From a bacterium (lineage in GTDB: Bacteria > Bdellovibrionota > Bacteriovoracia > Bacteriovoracales > Bacteriovoracaceae): 64,000 nucleotides of DNA. Under the pieces are notes generated by a model. That model was not told where the DNA came from. It saw only the letters and a list, made by a program, of their open reading frames with translations, and searched no databases. The position numbers and the translations under genes are program-made. The DNA lies in contig JAUHVL010000001.1 of assembly GCA_030425045.1 (NCBI GenBank), positions 62,001-126,000 on the forward strand, written 5' to 3'. The stretch's first letter is position 1. Each line of letters begins with the position of its first letter. Shown in pieces: positions 47,717 to 56,654 of the stretch.

Positions 47717-48493
47717 ATGAAACGTGAATTAAATAATTATTTTCTACTTATATTTTTATCAATCTTTTTCTTTGGGTGTAGTACTGATCGACCAACGGGA
47801 AAAACAGAAGCAGAAGTTTTATTTCAAGAGGCTAAAGAATTACGAGAAGATGGTCGCTATTTAATGGCTTTAGAAAAACTTAATCTTATTCGTTCTCAGT
47901 ATCCCTATAGTTATTATTCTACCCATGCCGAGTTAATGAGCGCTGATGTATATTTTGAACAGGAAAACTACGCTGAAGCGGCAGCTGCATATATTGTTTT
48001 TAAAGACTTTCACCCAAAATATAAGAATATCCCCTATGTAATATGGAAAATTGCGGAATCATTTTATAATCAACTCCCCAGTACTTTTGATAGGGATTTA
48101 AGTGCGGGAAATGAAGCAATTAAATACTATCAACAAATTATTAGAGATTACCCAACGTCAAACTTTGTAAGTGCTGCCAAAGAAAAAATTATTAAGTGTA
48201 AGGAACTCGTGAGAAATAAAGAGAAGTATATTGCTGACTTCTATTTTAAAACGGAAGATTATTTATCTGCACGTTTTCACTACATTACAATTACAGAAAA
48301 GTTTTTAGATAAATCAGTTCTAGGCCATGCCATGGTAAGGATCCTTGAAGCCTCTGCAGAGCTGAAGGAAAAAGATAGTTGTACACATTACTACCATCAC
48401 TATCAGAGGGTAGTTCCTAAAAATTATAAGAAATCTTTTGAAAATGCTTACGACGACTGCAAAGAAATTGTTATAAACGATTACCAAGGATAG
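47717..48493 (+). CDS. bamD: BamD-like outer-membrane assembly lipoprotein
   Basis: BamD is the essential lipoprotein partner of BamA in outer-membrane protein insertion. ATG 47717 gives a 258-residue precursor with lipobox LSIFFFGCSTD. Five TPR-type repeats follow, and the family signature ADVYFEQENYAEAAAAYIVF, with PYVIWKIAESFYNQ and a later DQ-type linker replaced by RDLSAGNEAIKYYQQIIRDY, is clear. Length and lipid attachment match BamD of other proteobacteria. Three bases from the next TPR gene. Confidence 0.9.
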   Translation: MKRELNNYFLLIFLSIFFFGCSTDRPTGKTEAEVLFQEAKELREDGRYLMALEKLNLIRSQYPYSYYSTHAELMSADVYFEQENYAEAAAAYIVFKDFHPKYKNIPYVIWKIAESFYNQLPSTFDRDLSAGNEAIKYYQQIIRDYPTSNFVSAAKEKIIKCKELVRNKEKYIADFYFKTEDYLSARFHYITITEKFLDKSVLGHAMVRILEASAELKEKDSCTHYYHHYQRVVPKNYKKSFENAYDDCKEIVINDYQG

Positions 48494-48496
48494 GAC

Positions 48497-49246
48497 TTGA
48501 AAGATCTAAAAATAAATGAACTCTATGCTAAGGCAAAAGAACTTTTTGAAAAAAATAGATTGAAAGACTCTTTATCAATTCTTAATGATGTCATTGAATC
48601 TGGAACTGACGATAAAGACTGTCTGTCTGAAGCCTATTTCATAATGGGTAATATCTTTCACATGAAAGGTGAAATTGGTAAAGCAATAAAAGCATTTAAT
48701 AAAGTATTAGAGCTGAAATCTACTCATACTGATGCAGCCATTAGTCTCTCCGTTCTTTATAACGATATTGGAAGATATGAAGAGGCACAAAAGATTTTTA
48801 AAGTAGCTGATGAAAGAGTTAAAAGGTCATCTGCCAAAAAAGATGAAGTAGGTGATGAGCACGTTAATCAGAAATTTTCTGGAAAGCATTTTGAACTCGG
48901 CGAAATGTATTTTACTTACGGAAGATATGATGAAGCTTTATTTGAATACAACAAGGCTTCTTCGTTAGATCCTTCGAATTTAGAAATAAGAATAAAGCTA
49001 GCAAAGGTCTACGCTAAGAAAAACTTTGCATCTAAGGCATTTGACGAGCTTAGAGCGCTTAAAAATGAACACCCAGCTTATCTTCCCGCTAGAATTGCTC
49101 TTGGTATTCTCTATTACGGGAATGGTAAAGTCGTAGAAGCTCAAAATGAATGGGAAAAAGTTCTTTCTAAAGATCCTGCTAATCAAGAAGCAGGTATGTA
49201 CTTAAAGTTATCTCAGACTGCTACAGAAACTTCAGTTCATATGTAA
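48497..49246 (+). CDS. Soluble TPR-repeat protein
   Basis: A 249-residue protein with a TTG start after AGGA. It has no signal peptide, and TPR units fill it, for example AYFIMGNIFHMKGEIGKAIK, LGEMYFTYGRYDEALFEYNK and ARIALGILYYGNGKVVEAQN. Such repeats bind other proteins. It follows bamD by three bases and ends the + strand group. Partner and pathway are unknown; it is convergent with the flagellar operon. Confidence 0.75.
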   Translation: MKDLKINELYAKAKELFEKNRLKDSLSILNDVIESGTDDKDCLSEAYFIMGNIFHMKGEIGKAIKAFNKVLELKSTHTDAAISLSVLYNDIGRYEEAQKIFKVADERVKRSSAKKDEVGDEHVNQKFSGKHFELGEMYFTYGRYDEALFEYNKASSLDPSNLEIRIKLAKVYAKKNFASKAFDELRALKNEHPAYLPARIALGILYYGNGKVVEAQNEWEKVLSKDPANQEAGMYLKLSQTATETSVHM

Positions 49247-49270
49247 TTCAAGATTTTGCTTAATAGCTAA

Positions 49271-49301
49271 AGATAAAAAATAGGGCTTTTAATAAGCCCT
49301 A
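49271..49301 (-). terminator. Rho-independent terminator after fliW
   Basis: Read on the minus strand, an 8-bp stem TAGGGCTT / AAGCCCTA with a 5-base loop is followed by TTTTTTATC. The hairpin overlaps the fliW stop codon. On the plus strand no T run follows the stem, so it serves the flagellar operon. Confidence 0.85.
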
Positions 49302-49868
49302 AGCTTCTTGTGTTGGGTTTTTGATTGTAGGAGTAGGAGAAGTCGCTTCATCAACAGTTTCTTGAGCTGGGGCACCACTTGGGCTTGGAGAAACGTTTGT
49401 TCTATTACTGTCATCAGATGTGTAATTTACAATATAAGTTTTGAGGTCTTTGTACATTTTACACTGAACTTCTAACTTAGAGTCTTGTAAAACAATTTGC
49501 CTAGCAACTTTTGTTTTGTTGTTAATTACTAGAGGTGCCTTAAGGTTGGCAGACATTTCAGTAATATCTTTTGGTATTGTTAAAATTGTATAGATGCTTG
49601 CTTGATTAACAGATTCTAAATCAAGACTGTTTAACTCTGCAGGCAATAGCTTAACGGCATAGTCAGGTTTAAAAATCTTAGGCTCAATAATAGGAAAAGC
49701 CGTCGCGGGATCATCAACAGATTGCAACCAAAGAATTAAAGTCTGATCGCCCGGGTCAAGTACAAAGAATTTTTTGAGTTTATCAAAACCCAATAACCCT
49801 TCTTTTAGAGTAATAATATCATTTTTACTTACGTCGAATTCGCCGAATCGTGTTGTGTTGACTTTCAC
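49299..49868 (-). CDS. fliW: Flagellar assembly factor FliW
   Basis: FliW binds flagellin and, when free, inhibits CsrA, thus timing flagellin translation. I start it at GTG 49868, six bases after GGAGG; upstream codons lack a ribosome site. The protein is 189 residues. Family landmarks are KVNTTRFGEFDVSKNDII, LKEGLLGFDKLKKFFVLD and LILWLQSVDDPATAFPI. A proline/serine/threonine-rich tail of about 35 residues is additional. It follows csrA, the usual partner. Confidence 0.92.
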   Translation of the reverse strand: MKVNTTRFGEFDVSKNDIITLKEGLLGFDKLKKFFVLDPGDQTLILWLQSVDDPATAFPIIEPKIFKPDYAVKLLPAELNSLDLESVNQASIYTILTIPKDITEMSANLKAPLVINNKTKVARQIVLQDSKLEVQCKMYKDLKTYIVNYTSDDSNRTNVSPSPSGAPAQETVDEATSPTPTIKNPTQEA

Positions 49869-49947
49869 GAATGCCTCCAAATAAACGGCCATAAACATGA
49901 CCTAGAATGATTCTAGCAGTCGATAAAGTAAAAGAGCAAGCGGGAAT

Positions 49948-50178
49948 TTATTTCTTTTTAAGCTCTGCGGCAAAATCTGACAATCCCTCTAGGTCTGACT
50001 GTGATGCTGCGGTGTTCTGTTCTTGAATTGCTTTGTAGACTTCTTCTCTGTGTATTTTGGTCTCTTTTGGAGCTTTAATACCCAAGCGAACTTGTTTACC
50101 TTTGATTTGAACCACAACAATCTTTATGTGGTCGTCAATTGCAATGCTTTCTCCTAGCTTCCTTGTTAACACAAGCAT
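49948..50178 (-). CDS. csrA: Carbon storage/flagellin translation regulator
   Basis: RNA-binding protein that blocks translation of target messages such as flagellin. The ATG at 50178 begins the conserved MLVLTRKLGESIAIDDHIKI; nine in-frame codons upstream are not conserved. The KH-like core VRLGIKAPKETKIHREEVYK contains the arginine used in RNA binding. The 76-residue protein has a longer tail than E. coli CsrA (61). Between flgL and fliW, as in many FliW-containing bacteria. Confidence 0.96.
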   Translation of the reverse strand: MLVLTRKLGESIAIDDHIKIVVVQIKGKQVRLGIKAPKETKIHREEVYKAIQEQNTAASQSDLEGLSDFAAELKKK

Positions 50179-50280
50179 ATATACATCCCCGTGGTCCGAA
50201 ACCATCCTGATTTGGTAGTAAGGCAGGGTATAGACCCTATCTGGAAAAAAAGCAAGGAAAAAAGCTAAATAAAATAAAAT

Positions 50281-51309
50281 TTATCTCAAAAATTTTAAGA
50301 GTGATTGCTGAAGCATCCCCTGAGTGGCTTTGTAAGAAGATGTTAGAATGTCTTGCTGACGAACAATGTCACTAAATAGTTTTGTGATATCTGCATCTTC
50401 AAGACTACTCTTTCTTTCGGCTATATCAATATTCTCTTTTTCCATAGTATTTTGTGAAGTCATAATACTGTTAGAAATGGATCCGATTCTAGTTCGTAGA
50501 GTTACAAGTCTATTTTGGATGACATCAAAATTATCAAGTGTGCTTTGAATTAACTTGGAATCATCGTTTTGAAGTGCACTGGCAAGGACTTCAAGTTGAG
50601 AAAAGATACTAATCTGATTACTAAATCCATCATCCTGGTTAAGTGTGTTGGGATTAGTGCTATTTTCATTGGATGCAGGATCTCTATTTTGTATTAACTG
50701 AGGTGTTTTTTCTGATTTAACTGAAAGGGGATCTTGACCAGACTCTAGTTCAATTTCGTTTTTAGCGCCAAAAAATATTTCTCTTCCCGTTAGATTAATA
50801 GGTACGAAAAAATCTTTTGAAACTTCAACGTGAATATGGCCATCATCACCAAAGTAGTTCCCTTTTGTATCAAATGGAGGGGTAAGTGATTTGAAGCCAG
50901 AAAAAAGATGTTTCTGTCCAATTCGTTTATTTCCTAAAGCGAGAGCTTGTTCTCTTAGATGAATAATTTCATTGGCAATATTACTTCTTGCCTCAGGGCT
51001 ATAAAAATCTGATGACTGAGCGATAGCAATTTCTTTAGCTTTCCCTACAATTTCTGTGAGAGATTCAACGACTTGTTCAGTTGTACTAAGAAAAGTCTTT
51101 GCGTACTCAGAGTTTTTAGTAAATTGCTCATTATCAACTAGGCGAGATTTAAGAGTTAGGTTTTCAACATTTCCTACAGGGTTGTCACTTGGCTTAACCA
51201 TAGACTTTAAGCTGGCGCCCTTATACTGAAGATCTTCCATTCTTCTCTTATTTCTATTAAGAGAGTAATCAATAATTCTTCTGCTACTATTTTCTGAAAC
51301 CCTACTCAT
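50281..51309 (-). CDS. flgL: Flagellar hook-filament junction protein FlgL
   Basis: Second junction protein (HAP3) between hook and filament. The 342-residue chain has the flagellin-type N-terminal coiled coil (MSRVSENSSRRIIDYSLNRN) and C-terminal coiled coil (IAERKSSLEDADITKLFSDI) with a variable middle. Encoded two codons after flgK, in standard order. It leads directly to csrA. Confidence 0.93.
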   Translation of the reverse strand: MSRVSENSSRRIIDYSLNRNKRRMEDLQYKGASLKSMVKPSDNPVGNVENLTLKSRLVDNEQFTKNSEYAKTFLSTTEQVVESLTEIVGKAKEIAIAQSSDFYSPEARSNIANEIIHLREQALALGNKRIGQKHLFSGFKSLTPPFDTKGNYFGDDGHIHVEVSKDFFVPINLTGREIFFGAKNEIELESGQDPLSVKSEKTPQLIQNRDPASNENSTNPNTLNQDDGFSNQISIFSQLEVLASALQNDDSKLIQSTLDNFDVIQNRLVTLRTRIGSISNSIMTSQNTMEKENIDIAERKSSLEDADITKLFSDIVRQQDILTSSYKATQGMLQQSLLKFLR

Positions 51310-51312
51310 CTA

Positions 51313-52776
51313 TTAGGCCTTAATTCTCAAAACAGCATCAAACATATCATTCGCCGTCTGCATAACTCTTGCAGATGCTTCAAATGCTTGTTGAAATTTT
51401 ACAAGGTTTGCAGCTTCTTCATCTATTGAAACGCCACTAATTCTCTCTCGTAGTGTTTCACTTTGCATAAGCATTGCTTCTGCTTGTTTTTTATCAAATT
51501 CAGCTTTACCAACTTCAACACCAACTTTACCGACTGACTTTAAATAAAACTCTTCAATAGTCGAAGCACCATCTTCCATTACTCTTTCATGTTGAAGTTT
51601 TGCAATGGCCAGAGCAATTCTATTATCAGCAGGTTTCCCAGCTTCTAGTGCAGTAGCAATATTGTTGGGATCTTTTTTGACTTCATCACTGAGTTCTAAA
51701 AGTTCAGCAGCATTATTTTCGTTAACGGGAACTTTAAAAAGATTGATTCCCGTTCGTTGACCGATTACTTGACCAGTTTGTGCATTAATTTGTGTATTAT
51801 CGACAGCTTTGTTGCTGGTATACCCTCTACGATGAATTGCGTTTACAAAGTTTGCCATATTGAAAGCAAGAGTGTTGATCTTGCTTTTGAGTCCTTCAAT
51901 ATCGATATTTCTTGCTCTTAAAAAAGAAGCGACTCGACCACTTTTAAAGGAACTCGTAATATCTTTAGCAGGCCTTGATGTAAAAAAGATTTCATAAGAA
52001 CCATCTTTTTTACTGCTATTTTCAGTCTTCGAAGTCGCTCTTGCTCCAAGTTCTTGGTAGTGACCGCCTGAAATTAAAGTTCCGATACCTTCAGCTGATA
52101 CAACATAACTTCCATCATTTTCTGTATAGGTTGTGATCTTAAAAGATTTAGAAAGTTCTTTTACTGCAAGATCTCTTTGATCTCTAAAGTCACCTGTCTC
52201 ATCTTGAATAGCTTCAAGGCTTGCGATCTTTTTATTTAGATAAGTGATATTAGACATGAGAGAATTAATATTATTAACTTCTTCGGCAATATTTAAGTCA
52301 ATGTCATGAGAGAGAGTATCAAGAGTTTGGTGAACTCTTTGGAAGTCTTTAACCACAAGGGTTGCATTATCTCTAACGACAGAGCGAATAACATCATTTT
52401 CTGGTTGATTAGCGAGCTCTCTAAAAGAGTTAAAAAACTTATTTACAACGAAAGTTAAACCATCAGCTTCTAGTTCATTAAAGACGTTTTCTACCAGTGA
52501 AAGTTGATCGTGTAGATTTTCATAATAATTTTTTTCGGTATTATGGGCGAGTATTCGTTTTTCGAGAAATTCATCATGCACTCTTTTAACACCAGTGACA
52601 CGAACACCAGTACCTTGCATAACTCCGCCCTTGAGGACGGGGACGTTAGTGTGCTGAGTAACTCTTTGTCTTGAGTAACCTTCAGTGTTTACATTGGATA
52701 TATTGTGTCCTGTCGTCTGAAGAGACTTTTTGGCGGCTGCTAAACCGGAGGCTCCAATGTTTAAAAGGTTGCTCAC
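51313..52776 (-). CDS. flgK: Flagellar hook-associated protein FlgK
   Basis: First hook-filament junction protein (HAP1), 487 residues. The N-terminus ASGLAAAKKSLQTTGHNISN and NTEGYSRQRV are the FlgK/rod-type opening, and the C-terminal helix EEAANLVKFQQAFEASARVM is diagnostic. The chain is somewhat shorter than in E. coli (547), trimmed in the surface-exposed middle. It follows flgN, its export chaperone. Confidence 0.95.
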   Translation of the reverse strand: MSNLLNIGASGLAAAKKSLQTTGHNISNVNTEGYSRQRVTQHTNVPVLKGGVMQGTGVRVTGVKRVHDEFLEKRILAHNTEKNYYENLHDQLSLVENVFNELEADGLTFVVNKFFNSFRELANQPENDVIRSVVRDNATLVVKDFQRVHQTLDTLSHDIDLNIAEEVNNINSLMSNITYLNKKIASLEAIQDETGDFRDQRDLAVKELSKSFKITTYTENDGSYVVSAEGIGTLISGGHYQELGARATSKTENSSKKDGSYEIFFTSRPAKDITSSFKSGRVASFLRARNIDIEGLKSKINTLAFNMANFVNAIHRRGYTSNKAVDNTQINAQTGQVIGQRTGINLFKVPVNENNAAELLELSDEVKKDPNNIATALEAGKPADNRIALAIAKLQHERVMEDGASTIEEFYLKSVGKVGVEVGKAEFDKKQAEAMLMQSETLRERISGVSIDEEAANLVKFQQAFEASARVMQTANDMFDAVLRIKA

Positions 52777-52785
52777 TAATCTCTC

Positions 52786-53280
52786 CTAGGGACTAAGTTG
52801 CTTTGTGGACCCTTTAGAGTTGTAGGTTGAATAATTTTTTCTCCCCATCGCTTCTTCTCTAATGGTCTTGAGTGAGAGCAGGGTTTTATTTATAAAAATT
52901 TGATTTTTCTTATTTTGTTCCTGAATTTTTTCAATCGTATCAATGAGATAACTATTAAACTTCTCTAAATGTGGAGTTTGCATTTTGTTTTCAATAACTT
53001 TCATTAGATTTATAAGTTCGCTTACGTTATTGATTTTTTTATCAGTAAAAACATTATTTAATTCATTAATAATTTCAGTGCGAATCTTATCAAGCAGAGC
53101 TATTGACTCAATAACAAGTGATTTATTTTCTACAACTTCTTCAATGGCATCGACATTGCTTTCTAAAAGAAAAGAATATTCTCTAAGTGTTAACTCATAG
53201 AGTGTAGAGTGTTCTTCGCATAGTCGCTTCCAGAGATCACATACACGCCAGTAGTAAGTCATTAATTCATCATGATTCAT
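52786..53280 (-). CDS. flgN: FlgN-like flagellar export chaperone
   Basis: FlgN carries FlgK and FlgL to the flagellar export gate. The 164-residue protein is almost entirely helical, with long coiled-coil segments (LCEEHSTLYELTLREYSFLL, IQEQNKKNQIFINKTLLSLK), the expected form. FlgN sequences are poorly conserved; the call depends largely on size and on position between flgM and flgK. Confidence 0.75.
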   Translation of the reverse strand: MNHDELMTYYWRVCDLWKRLCEEHSTLYELTLREYSFLLESNVDAIEEVVENKSLVIESIALLDKIRTEIINELNNVFTDKKINNVSELINLMKVIENKMQTPHLEKFNSYLIDTIEKIQEQNKKNQIFINKTLLSLKTIREEAMGRKNYSTYNSKGSTKQLSP

Positions 53281-53283
53281 ATA

Positions 53284-53616
53284 TTAAAACTCACTTTGTA
53301 ATAACTTGTCTGCTACAGCTTCATAATCAACTTTATAGGTGCCATTTTGAATCTGTGCTTTGAGTGCTTCAATCTTACTAGAATTATCAGGAGCTTTTGC
53401 CATATCAACAGCTTTTTTAATTCTAGAGAAATCTCTGACAGCGTCGGGGATTTTAACTTTAGAATCTTTTTGAGTTGTTGAATCAAGTTCCGACTTTCTT
53501 TTGAAGTCATTCCTTTGCAAAATATTCTGTTGAATATTTTTAAGTCCACTGTTTTGTGAGGTCTTACTGTTAGGGAAAAAACTTGTTCTGTTTCTAGTTG
53601 GGTCAATATTACTCAT
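53284..53616 (-). CDS. flgM: Anti-sigma-28 factor FlgM
   Basis: FlgM holds sigma-28 inactive until hook completion, when it is exported. The 110-residue protein has a disordered polar N-terminus and the FlgM C-terminal pattern: VKIPDAVRDFSRIKKAVDMA, KIEALKAQIQNGTYKVDYEA and VADKLL. Overlaps the flgJ-like gene by eight bases and precedes flgN. A sigma-28 gene is not in the window. Confidence 0.88.
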   Translation of the reverse strand: MSNIDPTRNRTSFFPNSKTSQNSGLKNIQQNILQRNDFKRKSELDSTTQKDSKVKIPDAVRDFSRIKKAVDMAKAPDNSSKIEALKAQIQNGTYKVDYEAVADKLLQSEF

Positions 53617-53944
53617 TGCCCTCTCCTTTTTGCTGGTAGTTTTTTATAGCAAGTTCAGGTTGATGATATTTCTTCATAAAATCATTTATAATCATGTCTT
53701 GTATTCCAATCCCGTTGCGAACTTTTGACATGAGATCAGCTCTTTCAGAGCGTAGTAAGCTTTTATAATACGACTTTGCCGCATTAGATTGTTCTGTAGC
53801 AACGCCAGCTGAATCCATCTTGTCGATCATATAATCTAAAAATTGCCTTTCCATATTTTTGGCAAAGGTTTTCACGTAATCAGGAACTTTTTTTTGATCT
53901 ATTTTCTGGTGGGGATTTTTAATTGTGACTTTTAAATCATTCAC
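53609..53944 (-). CDS. flgJ: FlgJ-like rod-capping protein without muramidase domain
   Basis: Rod-cap/scaffold protein needed for rod assembly. The 111-residue protein contains only the N-terminal FlgJ domain: AKNMERQFLDYMIDKMDSAG, SNAAKSYYKSLLRSERADLM and GIGIQDMIIND. The peptidoglycan hydrolase domain found in gamma-proteobacterial FlgJ is absent, as in many other lineages, so a separate enzyme must open the wall. Position between flgI and flgM fits. Confidence 0.82.
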   Translation of the reverse strand: MNDLKVTIKNPHQKIDQKKVPDYVKTFAKNMERQFLDYMIDKMDSAGVATEQSNAAKSYYKSLLRSERADLMSKVRNGIGIQDMIINDFMKKYHQPELAIKNYQQKGEGNE

Positions 53945-54042
53945 AATGCAATTCCTTTGCTTTTACGTTGTCAAATCCTATGACAGCCTTATTTTATAGT
54001 ACCACGTGGACCTTTGCTTTGCTAGCACTGCAAAATAGGCCA

Positions 54043-55056
54043 CTATAATAGTTCAATTTCTCCTATTAAGGATCCATTTCTTTTTAGTGCATGAAGAATT
54101 GATATTAAATCTTCTGGTGTTGCACCGAAAGCATTCAAGCTTTTTACTAAGTCATTTAGTGAAGTTTTTTTATCTACGAAATATAACCGATTAGGTTTGT
54201 CATTATCGCCACCTCCACCGGCATCACCTTTTATTTCAATGGTGAGGTCTCCATGGCTAATGGCTACTGCCTTTAATGTGATATCACCACCCATGACCAG
54301 GGTACCTGTTCTTTCGTTAATAACGATTTTAGATTTTTTATCAGTGATAACTTTAAAGTTTTCAATTAGTGCTATCAATTGAACAACTTTGCGTTTGTAG
54401 TTTGTTGGTATAATTAAGTCTATGGTCGTTGCATCTCTACTCGCAGCAAACTTTCCTCCTAGCTCTTGATTAATAATTTTTTCAATTCTGGCAGCTGTCG
54501 TGAAATCTGGGTTGTGAAGACTTAGTCTTAGTGATTCTTTTTCATGAAACTTTAGTGGAACCTCTCTTTCAATAGTTGCTCCAGAGGGAATGAGGCCTGT
54601 TGTTGGAAACTCGGCTCCTTTCTTTAGGCCACCAATAGAGAGGGCACCATTAGAAACAGCATAAATTTTTCCATCACCACCTTTTAGTGGGGTAATGAGA
54701 AGTGTACCACCTGCTAGTGAGCTAGCATTACCAATTGAGGAGACCGTAACATCTATTTTTTGACCAATTCTACCAAAGGGAGGCAGTTTTGCTGTAACAA
54801 TGACAGAAGCAACATTTTTAGAGGACACCTCTTTTTTGGGATTTAAGCCCAGTTTTTGAAACATTTTAATAAGTGAATTATTAACAATTTCTCCTCCACC
54901 ATCACCAGTTCCATTTAAACCGATGACAAGACCATAACCAATAAGTGGGTTTTCTCTAACACCTTTGACAGATACGAGGTCCTTAATTCGAGAAGCTTTG
55001 TTCGCAAATGTGTTAGTCGATGCGAGAAGAAGAAATATTAAAATTAAGTTTTGCAT
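54043..55056 (-). CDS. flgI: Flagellar P-ring protein FlgI
   Basis: Forms the periplasmic P ring around the rod. The 337-residue precursor has a signal peptide (MQNLILIFLLLASTNTFA) and family landmarks: KDLVSVKGVRENPLIGYGLV, IGLNGTGDGGG, KNVASVIVTAKLPPFGRIGQ, SLAGGTLLITPLKGGDGKIY and the late LNAFGATPEDLISILHALKR. Just downstream of flgH, as usual. Confidence 0.97.
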   Translation of the reverse strand: MQNLILIFLLLASTNTFANKASRIKDLVSVKGVRENPLIGYGLVIGLNGTGDGGGEIVNNSLIKMFQKLGLNPKKEVSSKNVASVIVTAKLPPFGRIGQKIDVTVSSIGNASSLAGGTLLITPLKGGDGKIYAVSNGALSIGGLKKGAEFPTTGLIPSGATIEREVPLKFHEKESLRLSLHNPDFTTAARIEKIINQELGGKFAASRDATTIDLIIPTNYKRKVVQLIALIENFKVITDKKSKIVINERTGTLVMGGDITLKAVAISHGDLTIEIKGDAGGGGDNDKPNRLYFVDKKTSLNDLVKSLNAFGATPEDLISILHALKRNGSLIGEIELL

Positions 55057-55060
55057 AACT

Positions 55061-55777
55061 CTACCTCAGAATAGTAATATTCTTTTCAATAATATTGTCG
55101 GAAATAACAGAGTCATCCATTTCAACATCTCTTCTCGAAACAAGTGCTTGAATTTCAATCTGCCTTTTTCTTTTCTTATATATAAGCTCTTTTCGTCCTC
55201 TTAAAAGTAAATGATCTTTTCTGACTTCTTCGAGAACGACACTTGATATTTTATCGTGAACTTTTCCAACTTCATCTACTGCTTCACTTTCTTGAGCTGG
55301 GTCTGCTGCTTTTTCATCTTTCTTTTTATTTTTTGATGGCCGGTTAGGAAATGCATGTTTTAGTTCTCGAGTAATTTCATTTTTTAGAGCACTCGCAACT
55401 TTGATAATGATAATGTCACCATTTTTCTTTTGTTCATCAGTAGTAAATAGAAAGTTGTTATACCGCCCTTGGCCGCTCCAAAGACTTCCGTCAGAGCCAT
55501 TGTCATTTAAATCACTAGCTTTGTACCTTTTTACAACTTTTTTATAACGTCTTTTAACGAGAGGTAGATGCTTAGAAGATGTACGACTTGAAATTCTTCT
55601 TGCTTTCCTTCCTTTTTGGCTTTTTCTCATAAGAGATAGGTTGTCACGATGTTTGTTTCTTTCAATTCGTGACTGTTTGCGATCATCTCTATCGAAGCCT
55701 TTGTGCATTCTTGCGATATAGTTTGAGCAAGAGCTTAAAAACAGGCAAAAAAGAGTTAGGCAGATAATCTTTTTCAT
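55061..55777 (-). CDS. flgH: Flagellar L-ring lipoprotein FlgH
   Basis: Outer-membrane ring through which the rod passes. The 238-residue precursor has lipobox LFLSSCSN. The L-ring core is shifted toward the C-terminus: GSLWSGQGRYNNFLFTTDEQ, NGDIIIIKV, RGRKELIYKKRKRQIEIQAL and RRDVEMDDSVISDNIIE. Residues 30-90 are very rich in arginine and lysine (for example KGRKARRISSRT, KRRYKKVVKRYK), and a second charged stretch lies near 145-160, both unlike E. coli FlgH. Overlaps flgA by four bases. Confidence 0.92.
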   Translation of the reverse strand: MKKIICLTLFCLFLSSCSNYIARMHKGFDRDDRKQSRIERNKHRDNLSLMRKSQKGRKARRISSRTSSKHLPLVKRRYKKVVKRYKASDLNDNGSDGSLWSGQGRYNNFLFTTDEQKKNGDIIIIKVASALKNEITRELKHAFPNRPSKNKKKDEKAADPAQESEAVDEVGKVHDKISSVVLEEVRKDHLLLRGRKELIYKKRKRQIEIQALVSRRDVEMDDSVISDNIIEKNITILR

Positions 55778-56652
55778 AATTCGACCTCTATTTTGTTAAA
55801 GTCTACAATTTTTCCTTGAACTATTCGTCCAGTCTTTAAATTGCGAACACGGATAATATCGTTGAGCTTTCCTGAGGAAATAGCAGCTGCTTTTGAAGAA
55901 AGTCTTAAACTTTTGTGTTTAAGGTCTAGGTTTACAATGGCACCAGCTTTTACTAGCTTCATTGGAATTATTTGATTTCTTTGTATTGCAGTACCACGAT
56001 TTATGGATCGCGAAAGTTTAGAATAAACTAACTCGTCTTTAGATGATGCGAATTTCTGAGGATGTTCAGTAAAGTAAATCTCTTTTTTAAAATCACGCAG
56101 AAGGTTAATAGTGTGAAGAGCAGGTAAATCTCTTTTGGAAATAAAAGCTGTTACTGAGCTTAAAACTTTTCCTCTTAGCCATAATGCATGTCTATTGCCA
56201 TCGAATCGATTAATAATAATTTGTAAGTTTTTTATTCCCGTGGTTTCACAGTGATGACAGAGGGTTTTTATAACGTCTTCATTATCATAGCCGAATGTAT
56301 ATTGGTTTTTACTTTCAGTTTTTGTAAACCATTTATAGTTTTTCTTGAAATCAAGATTGCTTCTTAATAAATCATCTAGATTGCGAACAGTAATTCTTTG
56401 AGGAAAAATTATTTTAAAGCTATTTTTGAAAACTTTTTGCAGATAATTTGAATCAAGTGCACCTTCTGCTTCTGAAAGGTATTCGATGATGCTTTTATTG
56501 ATTTTGTCTGAACAAGTAGTACTTTTAAAAACATGATCTACTTTAAGGTTACTCTTTTTTAAGAAAACAAGGTTTTGAAAAGTTTCAATCTCACAAGAGA
56601 AGGTATTGCTTAAGCAAAGAAAAAAGAATGTAGCTAAAATTAACTGCTTCAC
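55774..56652 (-). CDS. flgA: Flagellar P-ring assembly chaperone FlgA
   Basis: Periplasmic chaperone for FlgI assembly. A signal peptide (MKQLILATFFFLCLSNTFS) precedes a divergent N-terminal half. The C-terminal SAF-type region is clear: NQIIPMKLVKAGAIVNLDLK, KHKSLRLSSKAAAISSGKLN and IRVRNLKTGRIVQGKIVD. At 292 residues it is longer than E. coli FlgA (219). Between flgG and flgH with tight spacing. Confidence 0.85.
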   Translation of the reverse strand: MKQLILATFFFLCLSNTFSCEIETFQNLVFLKKSNLKVDHVFKSTTCSDKINKSIIEYLSEAEGALDSNYLQKVFKNSFKIIFPQRITVRNLDDLLRSNLDFKKNYKWFTKTESKNQYTFGYDNEDVIKTLCHHCETTGIKNLQIIINRFDGNRHALWLRGKVLSSVTAFISKRDLPALHTINLLRDFKKEIYFTEHPQKFASSKDELVYSKLSRSINRGTAIQRNQIIPMKLVKAGAIVNLDLKHKSLRLSSKAAAISSGKLNDIIRVRNLKTGRIVQGKIVDFNKIEVEL

Positions 56653-56654
56653 GC

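Noticed and set aside
49281-49301. Terminator for the + strand TPR gene ending at 49246
   Set aside because: On the + strand the stem is followed by AAGCTTCTT rather than a T run; it is functional only for the minus strand.
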